Assembly: GCF_014699115.1 (NCBI RefSeq)
Contig: NZ_JACXAD010000024.1
Location: 1-64,000 of the forward strand
Length of the DNA: 64,000 nt
From: Hymenobacter montanus
GTDB taxonomy: Bacteria > Bacteroidota > Bacteroidia > Cytophagales > Hymenobacteraceae
Direction of reading: 5' to 3'
Positions 53,786-62,812 of the stretch are shown piece by piece. The notes under the pieces are model-generated. The model did not search any database, had not been told where the DNA came from, and saw only the letters and a list, made by a program, of their open reading frames with translations. Made by a program: the position numbers and the translations under genes. How positions within the stretch are numbered: position 1 is the first letter of the stretch; each line of letters opens with the position of its first letter.

Positions 53786-54580
53786 ATGCCGGCCCCCCGC
53801 GCCCCCGAACTCCGAACCGTCGCCGTGACGCGCTACGTGACCCCGCTGCGGGAGGGTGGTTCGCTGCCCGCCCTGGTGGAGGCCGACGATGGCTTCCTCT
53901 ACGTGCTGAAGTTCCGGGGAGCGGGGCAGGGCGTTAAGGCCCTGATCGCCGAGCTCATCGTGGGCGAGATAGCCCGGGCCCTGGGCCTGCGGGTGCCCGA
54001 GCTAGTGTTCTGCGAGCTCGACGAGGCCTTCGGGCGCACCGAGCCCGATGAGGAAATCCAGGATTTGCTGCGCGCCAGCACCGGCCGCAACCTGGCCCTG
54101 CACTACCTGTCCGGCGCCATTACCTTCGATGCTCTGGTGACCACGGTCGAGGCCCGGCTGGCCTCGCAAATCGTGTGGCTCGACTGCCTGACCCTGAACG
54201 TGGACCGTACCGCCCGCAACACCAACATGCTGATGTGGCACCAAGAGCTCTGGTTGATTGACCACGGCGCGGCGCTTTACGTGCACCATGCCGGGCCCGA
54301 TTGGGCCCAGCCGCGCCCGCGCCCCTTCCCCCAGGTGCAAGCCCACGTGCTGCTGCCGCAAGCCAGCGAGCTGCTGGCCGTCGACGCCGCGAGCCGCGCC
54401 CAGCTCACGCCCGCGCGCCTCCGGGCCATTGTGGCCCTGGTGCCCGACGAATGGCTGACCAGCGAGGGGGCTTCGGCCGAGGAGCAGCGCGAGGCCTACG
54501 TTGGCTTTTTAGTAAACCGCTTGGCGGCATCAGAAACCTTTGTTCAGGAAGCCCAGGATGCCCGACAAGCACTTATTTGA
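53786..54580 (+). CDS. HipA-like kinase-fold protein
   Basis: A protein of 264 residues. It resembles the short HipA family proteins: LVEADDGFLYVLKFRGAGQG (nucleotide-binding lysine), LIAELIVGEIARALGLRVPE, LTLNVDRTARNTNMLMW and LWLIDHGAALY, which place a D-x6-N-like catalytic loop and a metal-binding D-H-G. It lacks the N-terminal domain of toxin HipA and no HipB-like gene is adjacent. The downstream DUF3037 gene overlaps it by 23 bases, the arrangement usual for this pair. Kinase activity is inferred. Confidence 0.88.
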   Translation: MPAPRAPELRTVAVTRYVTPLREGGSLPALVEADDGFLYVLKFRGAGQGVKALIAELIVGEIARALGLRVPELVFCELDEAFGRTEPDEEIQDLLRASTGRNLALHYLSGAITFDALVTTVEARLASQIVWLDCLTLNVDRTARNTNMLMWHQELWLIDHGAALYVHHAGPDWAQPRPRPFPQVQAHVLLPQASELLAVDAASRAQLTPARLRAIVALVPDEWLTSEGASAEEQREAYVGFLVNRLAASETFVQEAQDARQALI

Positions 54581-54941
54581 GTACGCCGTCCTGCGCGTGG
54601 TGCCCCGGGTCGAGCGCGAGGAATTCCTCAACGTCGGCGTTATCGTGTACTGCCGGGCGCTGGGGTTTCTGCAAACTCGCTACGAACTACCCACCGCCCG
54701 GCTGCTAGCCCTGGCTCCGGACCTGGACTTACCCGAAATAAGCGCCCGCCTGCTGGCCTTCGAGCGCATCTGCCAGGGCCGGGCGACGGGCGGCACCATC
54801 GGTCAGCTCTCCCTCGCCGAGCGGTTTCGCTGGCTGACGGCCACGCGCAGCACCATTGTGCAAACCTCGCCCGTGCACCCCGGTCTCTGCGTCGATGCGG
54901 CCCAAACGCTGGCCCGTCTGCATGCTCAGCTGGTGCAGTAG
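54558..54941 (+). CDS. DUF3037 protein, partner of the HipA-like protein
   Basis: A protein of 127 residues from the ATG at 54558 (MPDKHLFEYAVLRVVPRVER). The motif EEFLNVGVIVYCRALGFL and the C-terminal FRWLTATRSTIVQTSPVHPG are the DUF3037 hallmarks. The family is uncharacterised and is often encoded next to short HipA-like proteins. The 23-base overlap suggests coupled translation and a joint function, not necessarily toxin-antitoxin. Confidence 0.88.
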   Translation: MPDKHLFEYAVLRVVPRVEREEFLNVGVIVYCRALGFLQTRYELPTARLLALAPDLDLPEISARLLAFERICQGRATGGTIGQLSLAERFRWLTATRSTIVQTSPVHPGLCVDAAQTLARLHAQLVQ

Positions 54942-55037
54942 CATTGCTTAGACCACTAGTCGCGTTGGTTAAAGAGCTTGCTATGGGCTATTCGCTTCAA
55001 CTAAGCCGACGGTGGCTGGGCCTGACTCCTGACTAAT

Positions 55038-55478
55038 TCAAAACTCCACCCGGTAATTCAGGACGGGTACCAGCGAGGTTTGGTATGCCGTCTCGATCTG
55101 CTGGGAAGACCGGTCGTAAAAGCGGCCGAAGACGTTCTGGTTGTTGGTGGCGTTCTGTAGGTCCAGGGAAATGATGTGGGAGGCGTGGGGGCGGTTCCGG
55201 CGGTAGCTGGCCCGCAGGTCGAGGCGGAAGTAGCTGGGACCCTGTTCCGACCAGGCCTGGTCGTCGATATCGATGCCATAGCCGGCCTGGCGCGAAGCGG
55301 CTAGGTCCACGGGCGTGTAGCGGTTGCCACCGGCCCAGAGTAAACGCAGGTTCAGGCCTATGAGGTTGTTGTCTGCCCGGCCTACTTTGAATTCGCGCCC
55401 ACCCAGAGCGTTGGCCACGAAGCAGCCGTTGTAGCGGGTGTTGCGCCATTTGCCGTCGGCGGCGCGGTAGAAGCGCAA
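55038..55478 (-). pseudogene. C-terminal relic of a TonB-dependent receptor
   Basis: About 146 codons. RAADGKWRNTRYNGCFVANA, then LGGREFKVGRADNNLIGLNL, RYTPVDLAAS, SYFRLDLRASYRRNRPHASH, SLDLQNATNNQNVFGRFYD and a C-terminal Phe (LVPVLNYRVEF) match the last strands of TonB-receptor barrels. No plug, signal or preceding barrel is found up to the GIN gene, so it is a truncated remnant. Confidence 0.75.
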
Positions 55479-55650
55479 GATGTTTCATGAGGAAAAGACC
55501 GGCGCAAATGCGAGACAACCGGCAAAGCAGCGCCAAACGAGCCCGTCGCGGCAGGCCGCCACAACGGGCCGTTGGGCTCAGGTTAAAGAGAAAGACTAAC
55601 TGGAGAAGGCGCGTTTCGACTAGCTAACAGCCCCAACCCAGGGAGCTGCG

Positions 55651-56361
55651 CTAGTTGCTGTTGATTACCCGGCCCGACCCACTGACGGTGGCATTGATGC
55701 TGGGCCGGCCTTTGTAGCGCACGTTGCCGCTGCCGGCGATATCGGCTCGGAGCGTGGTATTGGCGGTTACTTCCACCTGGCCCGAGCCGGAAATACTTAC
55801 CTCGCACTGATCGCTACGCAGGCCAAAGCCGCGGTAACTGCCCGAACCGCTGATGCGCACGGATTGGCTGGGGGTGCTGCCACTGAGTTCGATGTTGCCC
55901 GACCCACTGATGCCAGCATCCACGGTGGTGGCGGTCGTGGCCAGGACGGTATTGCCCGAGCCGTTCACGTTCACCGATAAATCCGAAGTGGTGAAGGTGC
56001 TCAGCCCCTGAATAGACCCCGACCCGGAATTGACCACTCGCCGCAGCCGGGGCAGGGTGACGTACACCGTCAGCTTGTCGTAATCGCTCACCCGGTTGTC
56101 AAACTCAATTTCCCAGGTGCCGTTGTCTACCGCCGTTTTCAATCGGTTGATGATGTTTTCCTGGCCCCGTACCTCCACTTTTTGCGTGGCTCCTTCGGTG
56201 AGCACCACGTCGGCCACGATGCGGAGGTTGACGCCCTCGAAAGCCGGCACGGTAAGCTGGCGGGTAACGATGTCGCCTTTTCCTTTTTCCCCACAGCTCG
56301 TGAGCAGCAGCGTGGAACAAAGAACGAAAAGGAAAGACCGCAGGAATGAAGGATTTTTCAT
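55651..56361 (-). CDS. Head GIN domain (DUF2807) lipoprotein
   Basis: A protein of 236 residues with lipobox LLTSC (Cys23). The mature part is a DUF2807 putative auto-transporter adhesin/head GIN domain: VPAFEGVNLRIVADVVLTEG, VEVRGQENIINRLKT, VNSGSGSIQGLS, VNVNGSGNTVLAT, ISGSGNIELSGST and a closing VSGSGRVINSN. Repeating SGSG turns build a beta-helix. Surface-exposed or periplasmic. It is distantly similar in design to the DUF4097 proteins at 45-51 kb but lies in a separate unit. Confidence 0.9.
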   Translation of the reverse strand: MKNPSFLRSFLFVLCSTLLLTSCGEKGKGDIVTRQLTVPAFEGVNLRIVADVVLTEGATQKVEVRGQENIINRLKTAVDNGTWEIEFDNRVSDYDKLTVYVTLPRLRRVVNSGSGSIQGLSTFTTSDLSVNVNGSGNTVLATTATTVDAGISGSGNIELSGSTPSQSVRISGSGSYRGFGLRSDQCEVSISGSGQVEVTANTTLRADIAGSGNVRYKGRPSINATVSGSGRVINSN

Positions 56362-56457
56362 GAAACTGGAAAGGGTAAAGTGGTGAGGTAAGGATTATTC
56401 TGAGGCGCAAGACGCTGGGTTTTTGGCTTCCCTTACGTGCTTTTATAAAGACTTTTT

Positions 56458-56498
56458 AGCCTCGCTGCCGCAGCCAACCAGGTTGCGACAGCGAGGCT
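56458..56498. terminator. Inverted repeat after the T9SS M1 peptidase gene
   Basis: A 10-bp perfect stem AGCCTCGCTG/CAGCGAGGCT with a partly paired interior lies 12 bases beyond the minus-strand stop. On the minus strand it is followed by A rather than T residues, so it is not a classical terminator. Confidence 0.45.
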
Positions 56499-56509
56499 TG
56501 ACGCGGGGG

Positions 56510-58519
56510 CTATTCGCGAATGAAACGGGCCTGGCTGACCTGTCCCTGGCCATCGAGTAAGCGCAGGTGGTAAACCCCCGCCGGCAAACCGGCGGTGACC
56601 AGGCGGTCCGCCCCGGCCGACAGGGGTTGGCGCAGCACCACCCGGCCCGTCGCGTCCCAGACTTCGGCTTGCAGCGAGCGGGCGGGCACGTCCACCAGGC
56701 GCAGGTATTCGCGGCACGGAACCGGATACACGCTCAGCCGGGCTGCCGCGGCCCCGCCGCGCGTGCCCAGCACCAGGGCGGGGTCGCGCGTGACGGTGCC
56801 TTCGCCGTTGAGGATCCACTGCTGGGGGTCCACCTCGAGGCCCGTGACCGTGCCCGCCACAGCCAGGCTGTACCCCGAGACAGGCTGGCCCTGCCGCAGG
56901 CGCACTATTTGGCTCGTACCGTCGGCAAAACTCAGTTTGTAGTCGACCTCGGTGTCAAAGAAGGGGGTGACGGCGGGCATGGAAACGGTTTCGCTGCTTT
57001 GCAGGTAGAGCGTGTTGCCACTTTGGTTCCAGCGCACGGTGAACGTGGGGTAGCCTTCGCCCTGGTACCACTGGTCGAAGAAGTACTGCAGGGAGCGGCC
57101 AGCCTCCGCCTCGAAAATGCGCTGCAAGTCGCGGGTGCGGGCCGCGCGGCCGGCGTAGGTGCTTTGGTAGGTGCGCAAGGCCCGGAAGAACTTGGTGTCG
57201 TCGTTCAGCAGGTACCGTAGCATGTGGATCACCAGGGCGCCTTTTTTGTAGCTCAGCCGTTGGTCGAGGATGCGGCGCGCGTTCAGGGTGTCCGATACCC
57301 GCATGGTGCCGCCGGGCTCCGACATCACAAGCTCGGCGGCCCCATCGAGCAAGGTTCGGGCGTCGTCGGGGCTCGTCGCGGCCGCGGTCAGGTAAGCGCC
57401 GTAATCGGCGAAGCCCTCATTTAGCCATATGTCCTGCCAGGAAGCGCAGGTTACGTTGTTGCCAAACCAGTGATGAAACAGCTCGTGGGCCAGGAGCAGC
57501 GGATTCTCGAAGCTGCCCAGCGTTGTCATGGTCTGGTTTTCCAATGCGTCGCCTGGTTCGGCAGGTACGAGGCAGTGGCCGTACTTCTCGTTGGCAAAGG
57601 GATAGGGCCCGACGAGGCTGGCGAAGTTTTCGAGCATGGCCGGCACCAAGTCCAGCTGCGGACGGGCTTCGTCAATAGCGGCTTGGTTATAGAGGTAGCT
57701 GACGATGGGAATAGCCGGACTGCCTGCCGGATGGGCGTAGTTGGTGTACTCCACGTAGGGCGCCACGGCTACCGAAATCAGGTAGTACGCAATAGGATGA
57801 CGCGACTTCCACTCGTAGCGGGCTTTGCCACCGGGCAGGGGCGTGACGCGTTGCAGCACTCCGTTGGAGCCGACTTTGTTGGGTAGCGTAGTCGTCACCC
57901 ACACATCCGACGAGTCCGCTTTGTCCGAGACCACCTGCTTGCACGGAAACCATTCGTACGCCTCGAGGGGCTGGCTGAAGCTATACAGCACGTTGAACCC
58001 GGAAGCCGCATTGCTGCTAGAATGTAAGGCTCTGTCGGGTCTCTCGCTGGGGGCAGTGCCATGATAATAAATGAGGGCATTGAATAACTGACCCGCCGGC
58101 ACGGCCACGGCCAGCTTCGCGCTGACGTCGCCGTTCACTCGACGCCAGCCCGGGGCTCGTCGCCCCTGCACCACCACCGAGTCGATGGTATAGGTCGGGT
58201 ATAACTCAAAGGCCAGCGAATCCAGTGCTGCCCCACCATTGCGAGCTTGCATGCGCACCGAGCCGGCCACGGCCACGCTGGTGTTCTCCAGGGCCAGGTC
58301 CAGCTTGTAGTACTTCACGTCGTATCGCGCCATCTGCTGCTGGTGCCTCGGGACCGTCGTGAGCGGACCGCGTAAAGCGGCCGTGGTCGGGGCCGCCGCG
58401 CGGAGGAAGCTGGCCGCGCTCTGAGCAGTCGGCAGCTTTACCGAGAGCGGAGCCGCCGGGCTGAAACTGAACGAGCAGGCCGCTGCCAGCAGCCCGCCTA
58501 AGCGAAACAAGTTTTTCAT
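56510..58519 (-). CDS. M1-family aminopeptidase with T9SS sorting domain
   Basis: A protein of 669 residues. The signal region ends near SFSPAAP. The catalytic site is HELFHHWFGNN (His345, Glu346, His349) with Glu368 in WLNEGFADYG, a canonical M1 zinc set. The GDALENQTM stretch is the exopeptidase G-x-x-E-N loop. The C-terminal 75 residues (LSVYPVPCREYLRLVDVPAR onward) are a type A sorting domain. It is an extracellular peptidase sent to the surface by T9SS, unlike the periplasmic-looking M1 protein at 12300. Confidence 0.92.
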   Translation of the reverse strand: MKNLFRLGGLLAAACSFSFSPAAPLSVKLPTAQSAASFLRAAAPTTAALRGPLTTVPRHQQQMARYDVKYYKLDLALENTSVAVAGSVRMQARNGGAALDSLAFELYPTYTIDSVVVQGRRAPGWRRVNGDVSAKLAVAVPAGQLFNALIYYHGTAPSERPDRALHSSSNAASGFNVLYSFSQPLEAYEWFPCKQVVSDKADSSDVWVTTTLPNKVGSNGVLQRVTPLPGGKARYEWKSRHPIAYYLISVAVAPYVEYTNYAHPAGSPAIPIVSYLYNQAAIDEARPQLDLVPAMLENFASLVGPYPFANEKYGHCLVPAEPGDALENQTMTTLGSFENPLLLAHELFHHWFGNNVTCASWQDIWLNEGFADYGAYLTAAATSPDDARTLLDGAAELVMSEPGGTMRVSDTLNARRILDQRLSYKKGALVIHMLRYLLNDDTKFFRALRTYQSTYAGRAARTRDLQRIFEAEAGRSLQYFFDQWYQGEGYPTFTVRWNQSGNTLYLQSSETVSMPAVTPFFDTEVDYKLSFADGTSQIVRLRQGQPVSGYSLAVAGTVTGLEVDPQQWILNGEGTVTRDPALVLGTRGGAAAARLSVYPVPCREYLRLVDVPARSLQAEVWDATGRVVLRQPLSAGADRLVTAGLPAGVYHLRLLDGQGQVSQARFIRE

Positions 58520-58663
58520 CGGGGATAGGTTTGGGTGAATCAGGCCCCAAAGCTTGCCGACGAAAAAAACCGTGATGTCTACGTAAGCTTAGCTGGCTGC
58601 CCAAGCGCGCAATAGTGCGTCCAGCTAAGCGTAGGTGGATGCGTAGGCTATTGAGCGACAGGG

Positions 58664-59806
58664 TTAAACCTCGCTCTTCATAAACTCAGACGGTGAGCAG
58701 CCGACCGCTTCTTTGAAAGCTTTATAGAACGTGGATTTGGCACTGAACCCTGCCTGATAGGCAATGCCCAGCATGCTGTAATGCGCGAAGGCGGGGTCGC
58801 GCAACAAGTGCTTGCTCTGTTCTACGCGGTGGCGGTTGACAAACTTGTAGAAGCTCTCGCCGAAGCCTTCGTTCAACACCTGCGAAAGGTGATTCGGGTT
58901 GAGCTGCACTTGCTCGGCCAGGGCAGTCAACGACAGGTCACTGTCGAGGTGGGGCTTGGCGTGAGCCATGTGCCCGGCCAGGCGTTCCATCAAGCCGTGA
59001 ATATCCTCGGGCGAGAGGGTAGAGTTCCGGTACCGGACTTCTTTCGCTTCCTCGATCTTCTGAATGATCGGCAGCACGGTCTCGGCCCCTACTTTGGCGA
59101 AGATGTACTCCTGAGCGATGGCGTGGTACGGAACCCAGTAGCTAAAGAACAATAAAGCAATACCCAGCATATTGCTCGTATTGCTGAACTCATTGGATAC
59201 GATCCACACGGCAAACAGCCCCGCAGCCATCAGCAGCAGATGACGCAGCCAACGCAGTTGCTGGTCGTCAATCGAGGACACCAGCTCCCGCATTACCCGG
59301 CCGTGGCGCACCAGTAAGCGATAGCAGGCCACGCCGTACGCAAACAGCTGCACTTCCCGGAAGTAGGGTGCAAGAGCGAAATGCGGAATGGTTGACCAAT
59401 CTTTCAGCTTCAGGTAGGCCAGCTTGGTAGATGCATCACTGGTATAGAATCCCCACAAGAGAATAAAATAGCCGGGCAGCGGCAGCAGATGCAGCAGGTG
59501 CCGGGGCCGCAACCGAAAGTCGGGCCGGGTTTGATAGAGAATGTAGAAATACAGCAACGGGCCTAAGCACATCGATAGAAAAGGGTCGTATTCGATCAAA
59601 TGCGGATAGTGCTCGAAAAAGGGTGTGCAATAGAGGATATCGCCCAGAAAAAAGCTGGCGGCCAGGCACAGCATTAGCAAGCTGAGCGTACGGTTGGCGT
59701 GGCGGTTTCGGGCCTTGCGCAAGGCCAGCAGCAGCACGGCGGCCATCACCAGGTTAGCAGTTGCCAAGGATACGCAGAACAGGTATACGGTAAGCGAGAG
59801 AGTCAT
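58664..59806 (-). CDS. AraC-family regulator with membrane sensor domain
   Basis: A protein of 380 residues from the ATG at 59806. The first 230 residues carry about seven hydrophobic segments (MTLSLTVYLFCVSLATANLV, LLMLCLAASFFLGDILY, LPGYFILLWGFY, LLLMAAGLFAVWIVSNEF). The C-terminal 100 residues form the double helix-turn-helix of AraC regulators (DLSLTALAEQVQLNPNHLSQ, FYKFVNRHRVEQSKHLLRD, YSMLGIAYQAGFSAKSTFYK). It regulates transcription in response to an unknown membrane signal. An exact -7 box TAAATTTG lies 28-35 bases upstream (complement of 59834-59841). Confidence 0.9.
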   Translation of the reverse strand: MTLSLTVYLFCVSLATANLVMAAVLLLALRKARNRHANRTLSLLMLCLAASFFLGDILYCTPFFEHYPHLIEYDPFLSMCLGPLLYFYILYQTRPDFRLRPRHLLHLLPLPGYFILLWGFYTSDASTKLAYLKLKDWSTIPHFALAPYFREVQLFAYGVACYRLLVRHGRVMRELVSSIDDQQLRWLRHLLLMAAGLFAVWIVSNEFSNTSNMLGIALLFFSYWVPYHAIAQEYIFAKVGAETVLPIIQKIEEAKEVRYRNSTLSPEDIHGLMERLAGHMAHAKPHLDSDLSLTALAEQVQLNPNHLSQVLNEGFGESFYKFVNRHRVEQSKHLLRDPAFAHYSMLGIAYQAGFSAKSTFYKAFKEAVGCSPSEFMKSEV

Positions 59807-60350
59807 GGGAGCGCTCGGCCACCGGCGGCCGGTCAAATTTATTCCCCGTACGAAAAAGGGCGCTGCTTGGTCAGCAGCAGGCAGCTTGACGGAGCGCTTC
59901 CGCTTATTAAGCCGCCGCGCTTTCCTGGTACCCCGGCTTTACTGCTGGAAATAGCGGCATAAGTCAATAAACATCTACCGATAATTCCTGACTGTCTTGA
60001 GAATAATCTTCAGTTGAAGTCTGATTACCGGCAGGGGGCAGCTCAGTGAGTAGCGCCAAATGCTTGCTTGGTAGGGCTCGAGAGAGTTGTTTACTTCAGC
60101 TCTGGGAGCGGAATTTTGCGCCAGCATCGTAGCCAGCGCCCGGACGGCAGCTGAACTGGCCACCTGTCCAAAGCCCACGCTCCACTGACTAGCCCAACGG
60201 GTGGGGTCCGGGCCCTCGCTTACCGCTACCCCGTGCGAGTGGCGAGGGTCTTGCTGGATGCGGGCATACAGGCTTGGTCCTTGTCGCGCGAACCTTTCAG
60301 CACTGGTACGTATCGGCCGCTGCTTTTGCTAAGCTGCCGTTACTAGCGGT
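59807..60350 (-). promoter_or_regulatory. Intergenic region with promoter of the AraC-type gene
   Basis: TAAATTTG (complement of 59834-59841) is an exact -7 box with transcription from about 59827. The remaining roughly 500 bases show no supported gene; a frame at about 60180-60340 is reminiscent of decayed coding sequence but not identifiable. Confidence 0.45.
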
Positions 60351-60665
60351 TCATTCAGCGTTTGGGCTCCACAGCCGAAGGTACTTGAAGTACTTGGGGT
60401 ACTCTTCTCGTGGGGAGAAAGCAAGGCATACTTCTTGGCCACCCAGTGAAGACTCCGTCAGCAGGACTCTTTTTGCTACTTGCTTGGCCTGCTCAAACTC
60501 GGCCTCGGTCACTTTGCAAACAACCTTTTTGAACACCGAATTTATCCAGTGTTGCATATCTTCCTCCTGTTCATATTCCCGGAAACAGGCTAATGACGCA
60601 TGCGCCGTAACCACCGGAACCAGTTTATTCGGGGCGTTTTCTTTTACAAGTAAGTACATCTTCAT
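60351..60665 (-). CDS. Small PTH2-like protein
   Basis: A protein of 104 residues. The opening MKMYLLVKENAPNKLVPVVT followed by AHASLACF resembles the N-terminal strand and helix of PTH2-type peptidyl-tRNA hydrolases (which have K-x-AAQxxHA). FKKVVCKVTEAEFEQAKQVA also fits. The catalytic Asp/Gly-rich region of true PTH2 (DAGxTQ) is replaced by ESSLGGQEVCLAFSPREEYP, so catalytic activity is doubtful. The gene is AT-richer than the core genes and is likely accessory. Confidence 0.6.
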   Translation of the reverse strand: MKMYLLVKENAPNKLVPVVTAHASLACFREYEQEEDMQHWINSVFKKVVCKVTEAEFEQAKQVAKRVLLTESSLGGQEVCLAFSPREEYPKYFKYLRLWSPNAE

Positions 60666-60705
60666 CAGTTGCCTTTGTTTATAGTTCGTATTCTGTAGTG
60701 ACCGA

Positions 60706-60737
60706 AAAACCCCGCCTGCTTATCGCAAACGGGGTTT
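60706..60737 (-). terminator. Terminator of the unknown two-gene unit
   Basis: On the minus strand CCCCGTTTGCG...CGGGGTTTTTCGG forms an 8-bp stem followed by a T-run, about 160 bases after the stop at 60896. Confidence 0.7.
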
Positions 60738-60895
60738 ATATCGTACTCCATAAGCGCATTAGGCGCTTTGGCAACGCGGTCAAAGCGGTCAAAAGGAATG
60801 AAAATGTCCTTCCAGCGTTAAGTTGCCTTGTGGCATAATCCTGCAAGCTCAGCCGCATAAAAGATTGCAGCTGACTCGGCTTAAACGATAGGATT

Positions 60896-62800
60896 TTACG
60901 TGCCGGCTTCTTTATCTTTTAACACATCATACTCATATTTGACGTTTGCCTCACCACGTCCGGTTTGCTTTTTACGCCCGATCCATACAAATGGTCGACC
61001 ATCATACCAGCGGGTTCTTTGGAACGTAGCGCTTACCACATGGCCGGACTTGCTGACTTCTTCCTGATTGACGAAATAAGGCTCAGGGCCTGGCATGGAG
61101 CTGCTCGTTCTCGGTTTCGGGATAACGAACCGCAGGTTGGTCTGGGGTGTTTCTTCGTCCAGCCCTTGGCGTAAAAGGTTGGTCCTTGGGAAAATGGGAG
61201 CAGGTACATACTGCTCATTTATGTACCGTAGGAAGCGGGCTCGCTGCACCTTTCGGGCCCGATAATTTGCCGGATTTATTTGGCTAGCCATTGGGACAAA
61301 CGGAATCCAGTTTTCAGGCACTGTATTCTGCAGCTTATACCGTAGCGTTGCCTGGTTGGGGGTGGTCGTGGCAGTAACCGGTGGATAAGTTAATTCCAGA
61401 AAATCCAGCAGGTTATTGGCGGCATCCTTACCATTCTGGCCGCCGAAAAGGTCGTTGGGAACCACGTCTTCTACCCCCCATATCATGTTAGCCATTTCAT
61501 CCCGAAGGAACATTACCTTTTCGATGGGCTCGCTTTCGACTTTATTAATGAGCGAGGGTAGCAGCAGCAGCTTATCCAGGCCGGCCTGATGCGCGGGCTG
61601 GCCCTTTTTACTAACCTGGTACATATCCCATTTCTGCCAGCTGTTGTTGGACGCCGCGCCCGCCCGCTTGATCAGGAAGCGCTGATTAAAAACATCCGTT
61701 ACCATCAGATTCCGGATCTCGGTGATAGAGCCTACTTCTAACTGATGAGGGATAACGAACCAGTCGTTGCTGTAGATAAGACCGAACTCCATTAGGATGA
61801 GTTTGGAAATATCCTGCTTTTGCGTCGACAGCTTTGAAATATCGATGTTACGGTCTTCGAATTCCCACCAGCGGCCTTTAGGCATTCCTTTCCAGCTCAG
61901 ATGCTGGGGCAGGTAAGATAGTACCTGCGATGCGCCAATGGCGTTAGCGTTGTTGATCGGTACCGATGCGGGGGCAGTTAGCTGGAAGTTTGCATCGGCA
62001 TTTAAATCTACCGAATACCAGTCGATATCCCCCAATGTATACCGGTCGGCGTCCAACACTGTTTGGCTGGCGTTGGCCGCGGCAGCAAGCGGAGCAGAGA
62101 CACTAAATCGGTATTCCAGATGCTCATTCGACCAGGAGTCGTCAGCCAAGGAGGTGGGTAGACAGTAGGTATTGCTCAGCCAGGCTCTGAATGCGGCCTC
62201 CGCAGTATCGATCGTGGCTAAATCAGCGGCGTTTAGCCCGGGCACACTACGAGCGGCATTACCTGCCTGCAGGTATTCAACAAATGCTGCGCCGTCCATG
62301 ATCCGTTTCCGGGCCGTTTTGCGCATATTCATCGAATAGCGGTTGCTCTGAATCTCTAACTGGCTGCCGCCCGCGGGCACCGCAATCTCGAATCGGGTGA
62401 CATAAGCGCTATAATTGCTGGCGACCGCATTTGCCTTAAGCACCTTATACCACATCAGGCCGATCTCCAGTTGCATGCCGAGATCAAGTATCAACGGCTG
62501 GCGTTCGACCCGGGCCTCTAATGGTATATTCGGGTTGAACTCTTCAACGGGGCTTTTCCAGCCTTTATACCGATTGATTTTGGTGGATTGGGTTTCAACT
62601 TTCGCCTTAACGAGCGTTCCGGCATCTTCGCCCTTGAATTCGCCGACCCGCCATTGCTGCGATAACATCCACAAGGCATCGTGCACATTCGCCCGGACGG
62701 TAGTTGTCAGGTCTTTATCCTCGGAGATGGGCTCAATCCGGATGGAAGCGGAAATGGATGGCGCCGCAGGATCAAAATTAACAGGCAGATTACGTGGCAT
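60896..62800 (-). CDS. Large protein of unknown function with WRVGEFKGEDAG motif
   Basis: A protein of 634 residues without signal peptide or membrane segments. The N-terminal third contains ALWMLSQQWRVGEFKGEDAG, a motif that stands out as likely conserved. Aromatic-rich segments follow (MPKGRWWEFEDRN, EFGLIYSNDWFVIPHQLEVG), and the C-terminus is basic (FVWIGRKKQTGRGEANVKYE). No enzyme motif is recognised. It is 12 bases downstream of the next gene and almost certainly co-transcribed with it. The unit is AT-richer than the core genes, consistent with transfer. Confidence 0.75.
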   Translation of the reverse strand: MPRNLPVNFDPAAPSISASIRIEPISEDKDLTTTVRANVHDALWMLSQQWRVGEFKGEDAGTLVKAKVETQSTKINRYKGWKSPVEEFNPNIPLEARVERQPLILDLGMQLEIGLMWYKVLKANAVASNYSAYVTRFEIAVPAGGSQLEIQSNRYSMNMRKTARKRIMDGAAFVEYLQAGNAARSVPGLNAADLATIDTAEAAFRAWLSNTYCLPTSLADDSWSNEHLEYRFSVSAPLAAAANASQTVLDADRYTLGDIDWYSVDLNADANFQLTAPASVPINNANAIGASQVLSYLPQHLSWKGMPKGRWWEFEDRNIDISKLSTQKQDISKLILMEFGLIYSNDWFVIPHQLEVGSITEIRNLMVTDVFNQRFLIKRAGAASNNSWQKWDMYQVSKKGQPAHQAGLDKLLLLPSLINKVESEPIEKVMFLRDEMANMIWGVEDVVPNDLFGGQNGKDAANNLLDFLELTYPPVTATTTPNQATLRYKLQNTVPENWIPFVPMASQINPANYRARKVQRARFLRYINEQYVPAPIFPRTNLLRQGLDEETPQTNLRFVIPKPRTSSSMPGPEPYFVNQEEVSKSGHVVSATFQRTRWYDGRPFVWIGRKKQTGRGEANVKYEYDVLKDKEAGT

Positions 62801-62812
62801 AACGCAGTATCA

